Positions 1-11,654 of a stretch of DNA of 64,000 bases are shown in pieces. Origin of the DNA: Mesorhabditis belari (lineage: Eukaryota > Nematoda > Chromadorea > Rhabditida > Rhabditidae); NCBI GenBank assembly GCA_958450365.1, contig CAUEEP010000898.1, positions 248,001-312,000 of the forward strand. Reading direction: 5' to 3'. Positions within the stretch are counted from its first letter, which is position 1, and every line of letters starts with the position of its first letter. A program made the position numbers and the translations under genes. The notes under the pieces were generated by a model, which saw only the letters and a program-made list of their open reading frames with translations, was not told the origin of the DNA and searched no databases.

Positions 1-1018
1 AATAGAAAATGAAGACACCATAAAAAGATGATTGAAACGATGACAACTTGAGTGAAATAATCATTGTAAACAATATGATGCGCGAGATGAGGAAGACAAG
101 ATATGACGACGATTATCTAAAAGATTTGCTAAAATTGATTAGGTTAGCTTTCCAGGACTGGGGCTCATAAATTATCTCTTACCAAGTAGATGATGAACAC
201 AAGCAATAAACGCTTCTTTTTGAAAAACATCCCAAACAGCCCAATCAAACAGAAAATTATATAAATGACAAGAAGAGCTGTCTCATAAACAATGTGAACT
301 GCGTTGAAGTTGAAGTTGAAGATACTCTTTTTCAATAAATAAAGGCCTGGAGATTGTTTTATTAAGCACTTTCTACAATCAAACCCTTCACTCGTTGTCA
401 TATTAGCAAGTGACCAGAAAACGCAATACAATGAAAAGAACAGAGAAAATCATTAAGAATGACTAAATCAGGATGGTGCTTTGAATAAATTTCGCAAACT
501 TTGTGCTTCTTTTGTATGTTTGTTGAATGTTTGTTGAATCTTTTTGTTGTTGAATCCCAGGATGTTGGTTGAATCTTTTGAAACAGCAATAGTAATAGAT
601 CATGAGGTAATTTTTGCCAAAAGCTTAACGGAATATGCTACTTCAATCAATTTTAAGAAATTTAACCAAGAATTAACCTTTCACCAGAGTGCTGTATAGC
701 TGTAACAATGCTCTGTATCCGTTAAACTTTTAGATTTAGTTCTTCTTGAACTTCCAAAGTAAACAAGAGTTTAAAAAGTTTTGCTCATTCTCTCGAAAAA
801 CTTTTTTATAGAAGCAAACAAAACTGCTTGAAAAGGTTTGTTTTAAGCCAATTGACATGAACTTTTATTCAATAATTTCACTATTTGCGAAGGGAAACTG
901 AAAGAGTAAAGGGCAAATTTTGAAAGTTTTAAAGGTCGACAAATCCCTTTTTGACTGTTTGTATAGCTTTTTTGTGGGCTCTGCGAATGCAAAGGCGTAA
1001 TTGACAAAAATGAAACGG
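1..1018. other. Intergenic, no gene recognised
   Basis: AT-rich DNA. Short ORFs on the minus strand (165-431, 398-589) show no domain, signal peptide or consistent splice sites. I see nothing supportable here. Confidence 0.5.
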
Positions 1019-1026
1019 TATATAAA
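1019..1026 (+). promoter_or_regulatory. TATA-like box upstream of Cys-rich gene
   Basis: The sequence GTATATAAAGG lies about 50 nt before the start codon at 1073, where a core promoter with a short 5' UTR would be expected. Inference from position and sequence only. Confidence 0.45.
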
Positions 1027-1072
1027 GGTCATAGATATCCAAGGAGATCAAAGCCAAAGCCAAGACACCGCA

Positions 1073-2099
1073 ATGGAATCAACCCTTTTCTCACTCATCG
1101 CCATCTTCGCTCTCGTCCAGGTGAGTGCCAATAGTGAGTTGATGTCAAAACTCGACAAATTGCAACATTGCACTGTAAATTTTGTAGAGATATCTTATTT
1201 ATTCCAATTGAAGAGCTCTCTCCAATAGAAGAGCTCAATAGAAGAAGAAATTTTTCATTTTTTCGGAATAGCCAACTCTCAGATAGTAAAATGATCAAGT
1301 TTTTAAAGATTTTAAAGACTTAAAAAAGGCTTAAAGGCCTTAAAAAAGGCTTAAAGGCTTAAAGGCTGTAAAAAAAGGACTATAGACTGAAAAAAAAGCT
1401 TATTGATGTCGAAAACCGGCTGAAAATCCAACAAAAACACCCATTTTTAAGCTCTTGAAAATTTGGGTATACTGGGCACGAAAAAGAATTTTAGAGAAAC
1501 TTTAAAAAATAAAAGAACCAGCTCTTCTATTAGAATGTTTACAGTATGTAGTTGATGCTTCTTTAACACCTTGAAGCATTCAACATCAGTTTTAGATCTC
1601 CACGCAAACATGTGGCACCTTTGCTCCCAACGTCGCCAACTCTGCCATTAAGAATGCGTCAAAAGGACGTGAGTTTTGTGTCAAAGTGGTTCAAGAAAAA
1701 CAGTTTTTAAGATAACAAGCGTAAAATACAATTCATTGTTTTATTTTAGCCGCCATCGATGGAGTCTGCCCTACTGGACAAATTTGTTTCAATATCGCTG
1801 CTGTTGATCAGTGTTTTGCGGTAAAACTTTTAGCTGTTTATCTTTTTAAAAGCTTTTCTTTAGTGTGCCGATGCTTCGGGAAGGTATGTTTAGAATTAAC
1901 TTACTGTTTTTCTTTCTTGAATTACAGAGAAATCTATAACGATTTAGCTGCTCTAACTGGAACACAAATGGCTTGTGCTCAAGCACTTTCTACACCACAC
2001 AATACAAGCGATCCTATTGTCCAAAGACTTGTGGCTTCTGCTAAAGAAAGTCGATATTTAATAAATTTGTATTTATGCATCAAGAAGCTAGCAACTTGA
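1073..2099 (+). CDS. Small secreted cysteine-rich protein, unknown function
   Basis: Five exons: 1073-1120, 1596-1668, 1750-1820, 1864-1883, 1928-2099. Total 384 nt encodes 127 aa with consistent phases. Exon 1 is a signal peptide (MESTLFSLIAIFALVQ). Exons 2-4 carry a compact Cys module: C...FAPNVA..., then DGVCPTG..C and CFACAD. The last exon ends in a lysine-rich tail with one Cys (YLCIKK). Intron 1 (475 nt) holds a low-complexity TTAAAGGC-like stretch (about 1310-1370). Decayed tandem copies follow downstream, and exons with a related DG.CP.G...C pattern recur at 50.2 and 51.3 kb, so this is a locally expanding family. No family name is recognised. The even Cys count suggests a disulfide-bonded extracellular product (inference). 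Confidence 0.75.
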
Positions 2100-2301
2100 A
2101 ATGAAAAGAAATTAGACAAGGCTTTTTATTTTAAATGGCGCAATTATATTAGATTTTAAGACTTTTTAAAAATGATTAAATAAAGTTTACTAATGTTTTA
2201 GTTAGTTTGAAATTCCTTTAAAGCGTAACTGTTTAAGAGAGGAGCTTCGAAAGCGCTTCAGCTAAAAGACAAAAGTAAAATGAAGTCGATAGCTGATCTA
2301 A

Positions 2302-2800
2302 ATGAGTCAATCACGTATTTTAAACTTTCAGATCTCTGGCCAAAACTGCCCAGCATTTGCTCCAAATGTTGCCACCTCCTCGTTGAAATCGACAGGAACC
2401 GGCCGTGAGTTAATGTACTTTTATGAAAAGTATCTTGACTTTAGCTCCAAGCAGTGGAACAACTTGCCCAAATGGAGGAATCTGTTTTGCCCTGAATGGT
2501 GTTGACAGCTGCTATGTGGTAAATAAACGATAAAGTTTCCTTTCCACACTTGGTTCTTTAGTGTGCCGACTCTTCATCAAGGTGAGCTCAAGATGGATGG
2601 ATGGGGCTTTGAAAGACAATAAAATGGATTTTAACTTGATAATTTATTTGCTCTAACTGGAACACGAATGGCTTGTGCTCAAGCACTTTCTGCACCACAC
2701 AATACAAGCGATCCTATTGTCCAAAGACTTGTGGCTTCTGCTAAAGAAATTCGATATTTAATAAATTTGTATTTATGCATCAAGAAGTTAGCAACTTGAA
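2302..2800 (+). pseudogene. Tandem copy of the Cys-rich gene, probably broken
   Basis: Exon-like blocks match the upstream gene: 2332-2402 (CPAFAPNVA), a second block near 2443-2518 (TTCPNGGICF) and CADSSS near 2563-2580, each with splice sites. From about 2648 the DNA is nearly identical to 1944-2118, including the terminal exon. No signal-peptide exon is visible, and the last block lacks the clean acceptor present in the first gene. It reads as a diverged copy whose 3' end was overwritten by or converted to the neighbour's sequence. Confidence 0.6.
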
Positions 2801-3007
2801 ATGAAAACAAATTAGACAAGGCTAAATATGTCTAACGATCAGTCTAACACTTGATAGCTCGAGACCAATCTAATATAAATTCTCGAAGAGGCCAAGAATA
2901 GTCCTTAAGTGTCCTTTCCTTTTTGTGCCTTTAGCTTGCGAGTAGTTAGTTATTTTCTTTGTAGAAAAGAGGCTTTGAATTTGTCACACTGACCACTTCA
3001 TTATACA

Positions 3008-3079
3008 GCTTCTCTTGCTCGAGTGATTGAATTTACCAAAAACTATCCAAATCTTTGCCACAAACCCTTCAAAAAGTGA
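3008..3079 (+). pseudogene. Orphan terminal exon of the Cys-rich family
   Basis: After a TTATACAG acceptor the sequence reads SLARVIEFTKNYPNLCHK before a stop at 3077-3079. This resembles the end of the intact gene (leucine-rich helix, then Y..NLC.K). Phase does not join with the preceding CADSSS exon, so it is either the original last exon of copy 2 or a relic of a third copy. Confidence 0.45.
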
Positions 3080-3129
3080 GAGGCGCTTGTGAAGAAAGAA
3101 AGCAATTAGTCCCTTTCGCCTCTATCCTT

Positions 3130-3290
3130 TCATCCCCTTCATTCCCTTCATTCCCTTCATTCCCCCTTCATCCATCCATTCCCTTCATTCCCTTCATTCC
3201 CCTTCATCCATCCATTCCTTCATTTCCCTCGTTGTCTCCTCTTGTCCCTTTCCTCCTTTCCCCTTCTTTTATTTCCTTTCTCGGCTCTCA
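3130..3290. repeat. Pyrimidine-rich CATTCCCTT repeat tract
   Basis: Degenerate tandem CATTCCCTT units with interspersed CCATC units. Open frames through it encode only Pro/Ser/Phe low complexity and are not genes. Confidence 0.75.
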
Positions 3291-4339
3291 CATATGAAGT
3301 CTTTCCCCCTCCTTTCACCACGAGGCAAAGATTGCCGGTTGCCACATTTACGACCACAATTTATGGGACATTTTCCCCTCCATAGATGGAACGCTCATCA
3401 CATACACTTCATCTTTAAACTCCTTGTTTTCTGGTTTAGCTTTATATACCGAGCGGATTCTGGTCTTGGATTTGCTTTGGACTTCAGTTTTTGTGTAAAC
3501 TTTGTTGTTGAAGTGGTTATTGTCGTAAATGAAAAGGCAATTCAATGACTTTTGGGCTCAAGGTTTCGATGAATCGCCAAGTTTGGGGTTTTGTGTAATT
3601 GGAGGAGTCAATGGTACTCATAAATGATCTCTCGTCACAAGTCCATAAGCTCAAATTTGGCTTGTTCAGTTTGAAAGTTTGCTCAGTTTGAAAGCTTGTT
3701 CAGTTTGAAAAACAACTTGAGTCAAGCCGTTTTTGTAAACCATTTCAAAAGCTTTCAACGTGGCTTAGAAAAGCAGCCATGTTAAGCCCTATGCAAATGT
3801 ATTGAACCGTTTATTTTTAAAGAATCAGCCCTTCCTCCACTTTGCTTACAAACATCCGCTCTTCTGCCTTCTCCCCTTGTGACCACCTCACTAATCCCTA
3901 TTCCATTAGATAAAAAGAGTGAAAAGACGAACGAGAAAAGAACAATCCGGGAATCCCCAAATGGGAATCGGGCTTTGTTATTGGGAAAAGATGGACACCC
4001 ACGGAAAGGAGGGGAAGGCTTTCTAGTGGACAAAAGAAACAAGAAAGCAGTAAAGTTGCGTTTCCTTCTCGAGCACGAAAATCTCTTGAAACAAAGTTTA
4101 TGTCTACCGATTTCTGGGCTGATAAAGGCTATTCCTCTGGTTTCCTCGCATGGCTATTCTTCGCACTTGAAGTTTTTCTTATAAAAAATCAACTTTAAGT
4201 TTAGTTCATTGTTTTAAATGCTGCTTATTCTTTTAAATCTGAATCGTTATTTCGGAATCGGTTAACTTTTCGAGTTTTGATCTATTTTTGGTCTATTTTG
4301 AAGCGTTCAAATTAGACCGGACTACCTAAAGAACTATTT
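3291..4339. other. Intergenic, no supported gene
   Basis: Open frames exist on both strands (minus 3348-3545, Lys/Glu-rich; plus 3879-4184), but none has a signal peptide, a recognisable motif or convincing neighbouring exons. The minus 3348-3545 frame is the only one that could be a real exon. Confidence 0.4.
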
Positions 4340-5218
4340 TAGCTAAGGCACAAAAGTAATATATTAGGTACATGCATAAGAAATGAGGATTTCAACATTT
4401 CCACAAATTTCCAACGATAGAAACCTGATATCGACGAATGTTATAAACTATTTGAGTTGTATCTAAACTAAAGTTGTAAATCTCCTCTACAAAATAGGTT
4501 GAAACTTGTTTCAATTGATCGAACCATTGAAGAAATTTCGAGGGCGAAATGGGCACTTTTTGGGCACCAAAAATGGGCACCAAAAAAGGCACTTTTTGAA
4601 AACCCCACTTTTACAAGAGTTCGGTTTTGACTATATAGTGGAAAATGAGCCCCATAAAATCATTATCCTAAAAATATCATTCAAAATAATTAAGAGTTGG
4701 GAACATTTCATGGGAAAACTTTGTTTTTACAATAATTTTTCTTTTTTAGTGAAAAAGCCCGTTTTTTGGCAATTTTGAGGGGTTTGAACTTACGCCCTAT
4801 CTAAATTTCTGTAAATGCATTTCCGTTAGACTTTTTTAATGAATTCATATATAGTTATCCTTTTTTTTTAAAATCTTCAATTTTGGGAAGCTAACTCTAT
4901 TTTGACCACACTAAACTTGTCCCTAAAGTGACTCGATTTTTTTTTTTTGGTCACTCGCATTTCGCCCTCGAAATTTCTTCAATCGTTCGATCAATTGAAA
5001 CAAGTTTTAGCCTATTTTGTAGAGGAGATTTACAACTTTCAAATAGTTTATAACATCCATCGATTCTAGTTTATAACATCAGGTTTCTATCGTTGGAAAT
5101 TTGTGGAAATGTTGAAATCCGCATTTCTTATGCATGTACCTAATAAATAATGGATAGATTCGATAAAACTGGATAAAACTAGATTAAACTATCCTAGCTA
5201 AGGCACAAAAGTAATATA
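4340..5218. repeat. 24-bp direct repeats flanking a MITE region
   Basis: An identical block (TAGCTAAGGCACAAAAGTAA and the four bases after it) occurs at 4340-4363 and 5195-5218. The left copy touches the MITE; the right copy lies 50 nt beyond its end, so this is not a simple target-site duplication. Confidence 0.7.
4364..5143. mobile_element. MITE, ~780 bp, long terminal inverted repeats
   Basis: Left end TTAGGTACATGCATAAGAAA is matched by its reverse complement at the right end, and inverted homology continues for roughly 190 nt (4364-4555 against 4950-5143). It is flanked by TA, as expected for Tc1/mariner-type insertion. No transposase remains. Confidence 0.8.
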
Positions 5219-5524
5219 CATATTTTGTTCATTGAATAGATTATTTTCAAAGAGTCAAAACGAGATCAACTCGACCCATTTGACATGCCCACTGCCAAAA
5301 ATAGGCACTACTATGCCGTGAAAGTGTGAGTAAAAGTGTGGGATGGAATTCACTCAAGCCTTGACTAATTCCACTTGATTGGTCCCTTCTCGATTCCTTT
5401 TGAAAAGTGAAAAAGAGAGGAAGCTCCCTTAGATTCCATTCTGGGAGACACCCTTGCTCTTCCCTTTCTCTTCCCTTTTTCTTCCCTTTCTCTTCCCTTT
5501 CTCTTCCCTTCTTCCCTTTCCCTT

Positions 5525-5716
5525 ACCTTTCCCTTCCCTTTCTCTTTCCTTTACCTTCCCTTCCCTTTCTCTTTCCTTTACCTTCCCTTCCCTTTCTCTT
5601 TCCTTTACCTTCCCTTCCCTTTCTCTTTCCTTTACCTTCCCTTCCCTTTCTCTTTCCTTTACCTTCCCTTCCCTTTCTCTTTCCTTTACCTTCCCTTCCC
5701 TTTCTCTTTCCTTTAC
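5525..5716. repeat. 27-bp CT-rich minisatellite, about 7 copies
   Basis: The unit CCTTCCCTTCCCTTTCTCTT plus TCCTTTA repeats with almost no divergence. Because 27 is a multiple of three, open frames run through it on both strands; they are artefacts of the repeat. Confidence 0.9.
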
Positions 5717-6187
5717 CTAGACCCCATTCTATCTTCATTCAAACCTAAAAATAAGCTTTGAAATGCTGTCGGAAATGAAAAGAATTATATTTTTTATAAA
5801 TTTCTTTCAAATTGACGTTATGCTTTGATTTATTGCTTTCAGAAAAGTGCAGCAAACTCAGATATTAATCTGGGTTCTTAAATGTACTCAGAACTATCAA
5901 AATAAGATCTTTTCATAAGATCTTCTTCATTTCTTTTATAAATAAGATCTTCTTTGAGTAGAACATTAATCTTCATCCCCAAGTGCCTCTTTTTGTACTC
6001 GAGAATCTTCTACAACTCACACTAATTACAGCCGTCTTTAGTGCAAGTAATTAGTCATTTAAAACACATTCTAACGACCAAATGCACCACTAACTACCCA
6101 AATGGGTTTCACAAAAAAAATGAGCCAGTATTGGAGTCTTCTTTGACGAGCAAAATTGAGACTTTTTGAGTCTTTTCTGAAAGGTCA

Positions 6188-6520
6188 ACTTTGACGCTAA
6201 TTTTCTCTATGTTTTTATGGGTAAGTCTACAAAACAAATTCCACTTTTCTTTCGTCAAATTTGCTGAAGATTCCAATAAATCCAACCATAAGTTGATTCA
6301 CCTTTTATACCTCGAGTTACAGACCATCCAAGCTGATCGACTTTTCCAGGTAGGTAGTCCAACTTTGGCACAAATTTTCTCTATGTTCTTACACTAGAGT
6401 GTACCAAGTAAATTGTGGTTTTCTATAACCAAATTTCATAAGGATCATTTTAAAACCAGCACCAAGTTGATCTGACAATTGAGAGTCAAGTTACAGAGTA
6501 AAATAGAAAAGTCCCCAAAG
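6188..6520. repeat. Dispersed repeat family, two diverged adjacent copies
   Basis: Two copies (about 6188-6345 and 6345-6520) share the pattern CAACTTTG.C..AATTTTCTCTATGTT and end in GAGTT...GTAC/GTCCCC-like sequence. A third copy is at 13276-13445. No coding capacity is visible. Confidence 0.65.
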
Positions 6521-6599
6521 GGTTTTTGAGAGAAGCAAGCCAACCTTTTCCCTCAATAGAAAAGTATCAAAAGCGAGAAATTAATTTGCAATTTTGCCT

Positions 6600-6805
6600 C
6601 GATCTTTCATAAACCCATTTCCCTTTCATTCCCTTTCATTCCCTCCCTTTCCATCATTTCTATTCATTTGGCCCATTTGTGCCATTTGAAACAGCCTTCC
6701 CATACTTGGCCCCTTCCTTTGAAAGGTCCTTCAATGCTTCCCTTTCCATCCCTTTCCTTCCCTTTCCTTTCCCTTTCCTTTCCCTTTCCTTTCCCTTTCC
6801 TTTAC
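6600..6805. repeat. CCCTTTCATT / CCCTTTCCTTT low-complexity tracts
   Basis: Two pyrimidine-rich tandem tracts (6605-6655 and 6738-6805) similar in composition to those at 3.1 and 5.5 kb. Confidence 0.75.
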
Positions 6806-8495
6806 TCACCGATTAGTCTCTCCTTCTTGGCACCTGTTGTTGGCAGATTCTTGGCTTTTCTTTTCCCTTTCTTCTAAAACCTTTTGGTCGATTTGGGTGC
6901 CACCCAGAAACCCCATTTTGAAATCCCTTTCCGGAATCCATTTGTCAATAAGATTTTTTGAGATTTAAAGCTTTGCAAATCCACGTAAGCTGATTTTTTT
7001 GAAAGCTGTCGGTATTTTAAAGCCTTCAATAGCTTTAGAATAATCTTATGAAAAGTAGGTTGACTTTTTACGGTAGGAACTGACTTTTGCGAACTTTTTG
7101 CTAACTTTTTGCGGTTGCCTTTTGAGCATCTGATCAACTATCAAACAAAAAACACTTTCCATTCATTTCCAGAACTTTTCACAAGCCAGAAGTTTGATGA
7201 TACGTCTTCTTTCCCTTTTCCGAGTGCAAGAAATGAGAGATGAGGGCGAGTGACACATATTTGTCACCCCCGAGAACTCATTTCTTGCCCCGATGGGTGT
7301 CTCTGCTGGGAGCCATTCTGAGCAATGTTTGGCAGAAAAGAGCCAAGCATTTTCTCTTCTCTCTTTTAACGCCTTCACTTTAAGCTCTGACCAAGAAATT
7401 GGCGTTACTCTTGGAATCGGTTTTGATACTTTTCGCTTTAAGCTTTCAGTAAAGTATCTTCTATTCTTTGCTCTCCTATCTCCTATTCAGTAAAGTATCT
7501 CCTCTTTCTTTTTTCATAGGTATTGGATTGTTTTTTTAGTGCTTTTCTTTTTTCTCCCAATTCGTCGAAATCTCCTTGGTGGCTTTGCTAAATTCGCAAA
7601 AAAAAAAGGGGCAACGCCGAAGCACTTTGGGTCTCTTCGTCTCCCGGTTTGGCCTTTCTTTGAGGCGAAAATTTGATTGTGTTTCGAGAATTCCTGTGAA
7701 AAGCGACAACCATTTTTCATGGCTTTAAAGAAATTCCCCTGATTAGGAAAGGATTGAGCTATAATGTACTGGATTAGTCTAAAATGTAGGCAAGATACTT
7801 CTACTCAAAGAAGCCTCCGACACCAAGCATTACCTTTTTTAACCGCCAATGATCAGCTCTAAATTGTAAAAGCTAGATTTAAGTGTACCAGGTGATGTGT
7901 GTTTGGATGAAGACTAGAACAAGCTAAACTTTCAACCAGTGTACCAGAGGATTTGCGTTTACTTGAGCGGGCTTTGTGCTCCAGAAGTCGGGCAAACTTC
8001 TTGAGCACAAAGGCTATAGAACTGTGCTTTAGTGCTTTAGATAGTTCTAGAGCCTTGAAAATCTCATTACTAGATAATATAATGTATAAGATGATCAATA
8101 CACAAAAAACTTTAGTAGAAAACCTTCTGAAAACCACGAAAGAATCCAGAGAGAGCTAATTTCTCTCTTTCCATTCCTGGCCACAATCTCTCGGATTCCC
8201 CGAGCTAATGAGCTCTCCTCCTCATCTATCCATATCTGCTTCATCTTTTTTTTCTCCATTTTTGAGTATCTCTTTGTGCATCGTGAAGCTCATTCTCTCT
8301 TCTTTTCAACGAGTTTTTTTTGGGGTGTGTCCCAATCGAATTTCCTCCGGCTCTCCTCTTTTTTTTTGGCAGCTCTCTATCGCTATGAGTTCGCGATTCC
8401 CCCGAGAATTTCCCCTCCTCACTTACCTGACTTCTCAGATCATTTCTCTTCTATTTTCTCTTGATACACTTAGTTTTTTTTAGTGAAAACTCTTC
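6806..8495. other. Intergenic, no supported gene
   Basis: Several 60-90 codon open frames occur on both strands but show no domain, signal peptide or coherent exon chain. A 20-nt CAGTAAAGTATCT-type direct repeat lies at about 7448-7500. Confidence 0.45.
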
Positions 8496-8692
8496 GCCTT
8501 AGTCCATCCAATATTTAAGGGAGAATTCGCGGTCGCTTTTTATTGGAAATTCGGTTTTGCGGGCAGGTACGATCACAAGAACCCAGTTTCTAAGAATTCT
8601 TTTGCTTCTTTCTAGAAAGCTTTTGATATGTTACGTTTTATTTTTAACTCTAGATCAAGATTAAAGTTCAAGAATGTTTTTAAAACTATATA
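8496..8692. repeat. 197-bp segment duplicated at 32.2 kb
   Basis: This unique-looking segment (starting GCCTTAGTCCATCCAATA) is repeated with few differences at 32216-32412. In both places it is followed directly by a MITE of the same family. Confidence 0.85.
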
Positions 8693-9204
8693 TTGGGTTG
8701 GTGAATTGAAAACTGCGCGACGCGATTTGAACTAAAATTTATTCAAAATAAAACCACGAATTCATTCCAAATAATTTCCATTATTATTGACGACTTCTGC
8801 CCATTTTTACAGGCAATTTGCGGATTCCTCTTTCTTAGTAGGATTTTGGTTTGTGTGAGACAAGTGTGAGACTCAAAAATGGAGGACTGGAGATCCCAGT
8901 TTGAGCACTTTCTTCAAAAGAAACCCATTTTGGTGTCAATAGAAAAGTTGTAGAGAATCAAAAACTAGGCTTATAGCCAAATTTCCGAAAAGATACTCTT
9001 AGTAGTTTCGCTTAAAATGCAAGTTTTGTGAAATTTGGCATTTCTTGAAAACCAGTTTTTTGAATCGCTCTGAAAATTTGGATATAAGCTTGATTTTTGA
9101 TTCTCTACAACTTTTCCATTGACACCAAAATGGGTTTCTTTTGAAGAAAGTGCTCAAATTGTCACATATGACAATAGCCCGCAGTTTTCAATTCACCAAC
9201 CCAA
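8693..9204. mobile_element. MITE family A copy 1 (TTGGGTTGGTGAATTG ends)
   Basis: Ends TTGGGTTGGTGAATTGAAAA and its reverse complement, TA target duplication on both sides, length 512 bp, and internal inverted homology. Other copies: 32104-32940 (composite) and 43318-43856. Non-autonomous mariner-type by its ends (inference). Confidence 0.85.
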
Positions 9205-9990
9205 TACATTCAAGATCTCAAGTTTTTCTCTTCAGTTAAACAAAGTACTTTTTTAGAGCTTCATTTTTTTAACTATTCTATTCATGAAGATTAAAAACTG
9301 TTTTTTGTTCCTTTTGATTTCATCAGATTCTCCAATATTTTATCCAAAAATATTCTTTTTGCTGCTAGGTAACCAATGAAAAAATGTAGTCATCGATGGA
9401 GACTTTTTGTCTCTCCAAAAATTTATGATTTACCTGTTTGATTTTCTAGTTTTGTTGGTCATGGGGCTTTTTGAAAAAAGGATAAAAAAATGTGCAAAGA
9501 GCCCCATAATGTTACAACTTCTCTCCTTGTCCCCTTTCTCACTCTCTTTTCTTTTATCCCCCTTGTGAGCACCTCGGATCACCTTTCTCCCCACCTTTGA
9601 TTTTGATTCGAAAACAACTAAGGAATTAGTTGGAAGTTGGGTTGAATCGTTTTATTCTTGAATTTATTCTTTATTTGTCATCTAATCATTAGTCAGAGTC
9701 AATTTGAGCAAGTTCTATCAATGAAATTGATCATTTTCCTTGTTTTAAATCTGTCATGGTTTGTTCTAACATGCAGATTCACATAGGAAAACTTATGAAT
9801 CTTAATCTGAAAGCAAAATCTCTAAACCCAGTAAACAACATGATCTAAAAGTGTTTGGCAAAAAGAACAGCTATCAATCATACTCTTTTCCATCGAAAAA
9901 ACTTATTGCTTGTCGCTTATCACCTCATTTTTCGGTAGCCGAGTAGTCGACTGACATCGAGCTGAATTGAGGATCCTTATACTACATGAT
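9205..9990. other. Intergenic, no gene recognised
   Basis: AT-rich, no open frame of interest and no repeat that I recognise. Confidence 0.5.
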
Positions 9991-10825
9991 CGCAAAGTGT
10001 AGCGACAACTTTTTGGAAAAGTAACTAAGTTATTTTAGAATTGTCATTGCTATATAGTAGCCTTAATTCTTGGCAACATTTATCTGCCTAAAACTTCTCG
10101 ATTGGACCTATACAACTCTTTTAAAAAGCGCTTGAATGAGCGCTAGTCGACATCTCCCCCGCGGATTTGTCATTTGACCGCTTTCCTCTATTTAAAATTG
10201 TTAAGAAAAGCTTTTCAATATTACTTTAATGGAAAAATAGCGTTTAACATGACTTAATGACATTAAGAATCACATTTAACTGTTTTGCTGAACATTTACC
10301 CGGTAAGCGAGAGGTCGCGGATTCGAATCCCGGCGCCGACCATGTTTTGTATTCCCAGCTCAACCCATAAAAGGGCCAACGATAGGCTCTTATTAAGTAA
10401 AGCTCAAACCTCAAAATGATCGTAGTGAGTATGGTCATAGAATTGAGCTGTGATCGTGTTCTCGAAGCTAAATTAGTTTGATGGAAGCTGAGAGCTTAAT
10501 TAAACTAGACCAAATTCTAAGCTTCAACTTTACCGATTTACGATGTCATAGTAGTTGGTTGACTGGCATAACCAAAATTGAAGTTAATGTCAAACTCCTG
10601 GTAGCTTCGCTCAAATGAATGGTCAAATGACAAATCCGCTGGAAAGATGTCGACTAGCGCTCATTCAAGCGCTTGTTAAATGATTTATATAAGTCTAATC
10701 AAGAAGCTTTTGATAGATAAATGTTGCCGAGAATTAGGGCTACAATTCTCTAGATAACACTTGACACTTTTGAAATAAATTAGACATTCCCAGATACTTT
10801 TCTAAAAAGTTGTCGCTACTTTGCG
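9991..10825. mobile_element. Foldback/MITE, ~835 bp, ~190 bp inverted repeats, SINE inside
   Basis: Left arm 9991-10185 (starts CGCAAAGTGTAGCGACAAC) pairs imperfectly with right arm 10617-10825 (ends GTTGTCGCTACTTTGCG). The best-conserved block is GCGCTTGAATGAGCGCTAGT. A tRNA-like SINE sits in the interior. Confidence 0.75.
10240..10440 (+). mobile_element. tRNA-derived SINE copy 1
   Basis: Box B-like GGATTCGAATCCCGG at about 10318-10332 follows GGTAAGCGAGAGGTCGC, then a shared tail ATGTTTTGTATTCCCAGC and AACCCATAAAAGGGCC. The same tail follows tRNA-like sequences at 24.4, 24.7 and 26.8 kb, so these are SINEs rather than functional tRNA genes. The acceptor stem does not pair. Confidence 0.65.
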
Positions 10826-11228
10826 AAATTTTAATCGCTCAAAATGGTCAAGTTCCTTTTAATCATTGTCTTGTTTAGATTCTAAAAATCTGGTTAGATT
10901 CTTGTTTAGATTCAACCTATTGTTTCCCCATTTCCCACAAGTCGTACCTTAGTAAGCTAGAACCTCAATCCGTCTCCTTTCCACTTTTGTTCTCCATTCT
11001 CTCTTTTCTAAATCGAATCAAATTTCAGTTCTGAAAGCAGAGTGTCACTCTCCTCTCATTCCTCTCATTTTGGCTCTTATCCGACCGGAATTCGAATCGG
11101 ATTCTTGGGACTTTCCCATTTATCCATTACATGAAAAGAAAAGAAAATAGCATTTGTTAATCTGATCTCTCAAAGATACTTTGAAGGTTTTTTTGAAGGT
11201 ATATTGATCAAGTTTTATTTCAGATATC
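10826..11228. other. Intergenic, no gene recognised
   Basis: No supported coding or RNA feature. Confidence 0.5.
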
Positions 11229-11646
11229 GGGGGTGGGACAAATGCGACCTTTTTTGCGCACCTGGACATTTGCGCACCTTTCTTTTGCTGGAAAAGGCCT
11301 TAGGCAAGGCCGTAGAGCTTCGAAAATACTTCCATATAAGGGAATCGTATGCGTAGATTCCGAATTTCGACAAATCAGACCTCGCTGACACGTCAAATTT
11401 GGGCTAAAAGGCAAAAACTGCGGAAAAGCGTTAAGTTGCGTAGTTTTTGCCTTTTAGCCCAAATTTGACGTGTCAGCGAGGTCTGATTTGTCGAAATTCG
11501 GAATCTACGCATATGATTCCCTTGTATGAAACCTTTTTGAAGCTCTACGACCTCTCCTAAGGCCTTTTCCAGCAAAAAAAAGGTGCGCAAATGTCCAGGT
11601 GCGCAATAAATGTCCAGGTGCGCAAAAAAAGGTCGCATTTGGCCCA
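11229..11646. mobile_element. Near-palindromic MITE with 8-bp target duplication
   Basis: The two halves are inverted copies around about 11430 (GTTTTTGCC / GGCAAAAAC centre). Ends share TGGG.CAAATGCGACC, and CAGATATC occurs on both sides (11221-11228, 11647-11654). An 8-bp duplication suggests hAT-type mobilisation (inference). Minus-strand open frames are by-products of the palindrome. Confidence 0.75.
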
Positions 11647-11654
11647 CAGATATC

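Noticed and set aside
3348..3545. Lys/Glu-rich minus frame as a gene
   Set aside because: Composition is protein-like, but I find neither a start nor neighbouring exons that join in phase.
3879..4184. 101-codon plus frame, Lys-rich
   Set aside because: An equally long minus frame overlaps it, and neither has homology-like motifs.
5407..5748. Open frames of 70-113 codons on both strands rich in Leu/Pro/Phe or Lys/Gly/Arg
   Set aside because: They are translations of a 27-bp CT-rich minisatellite, with no start context or conserved sequence.
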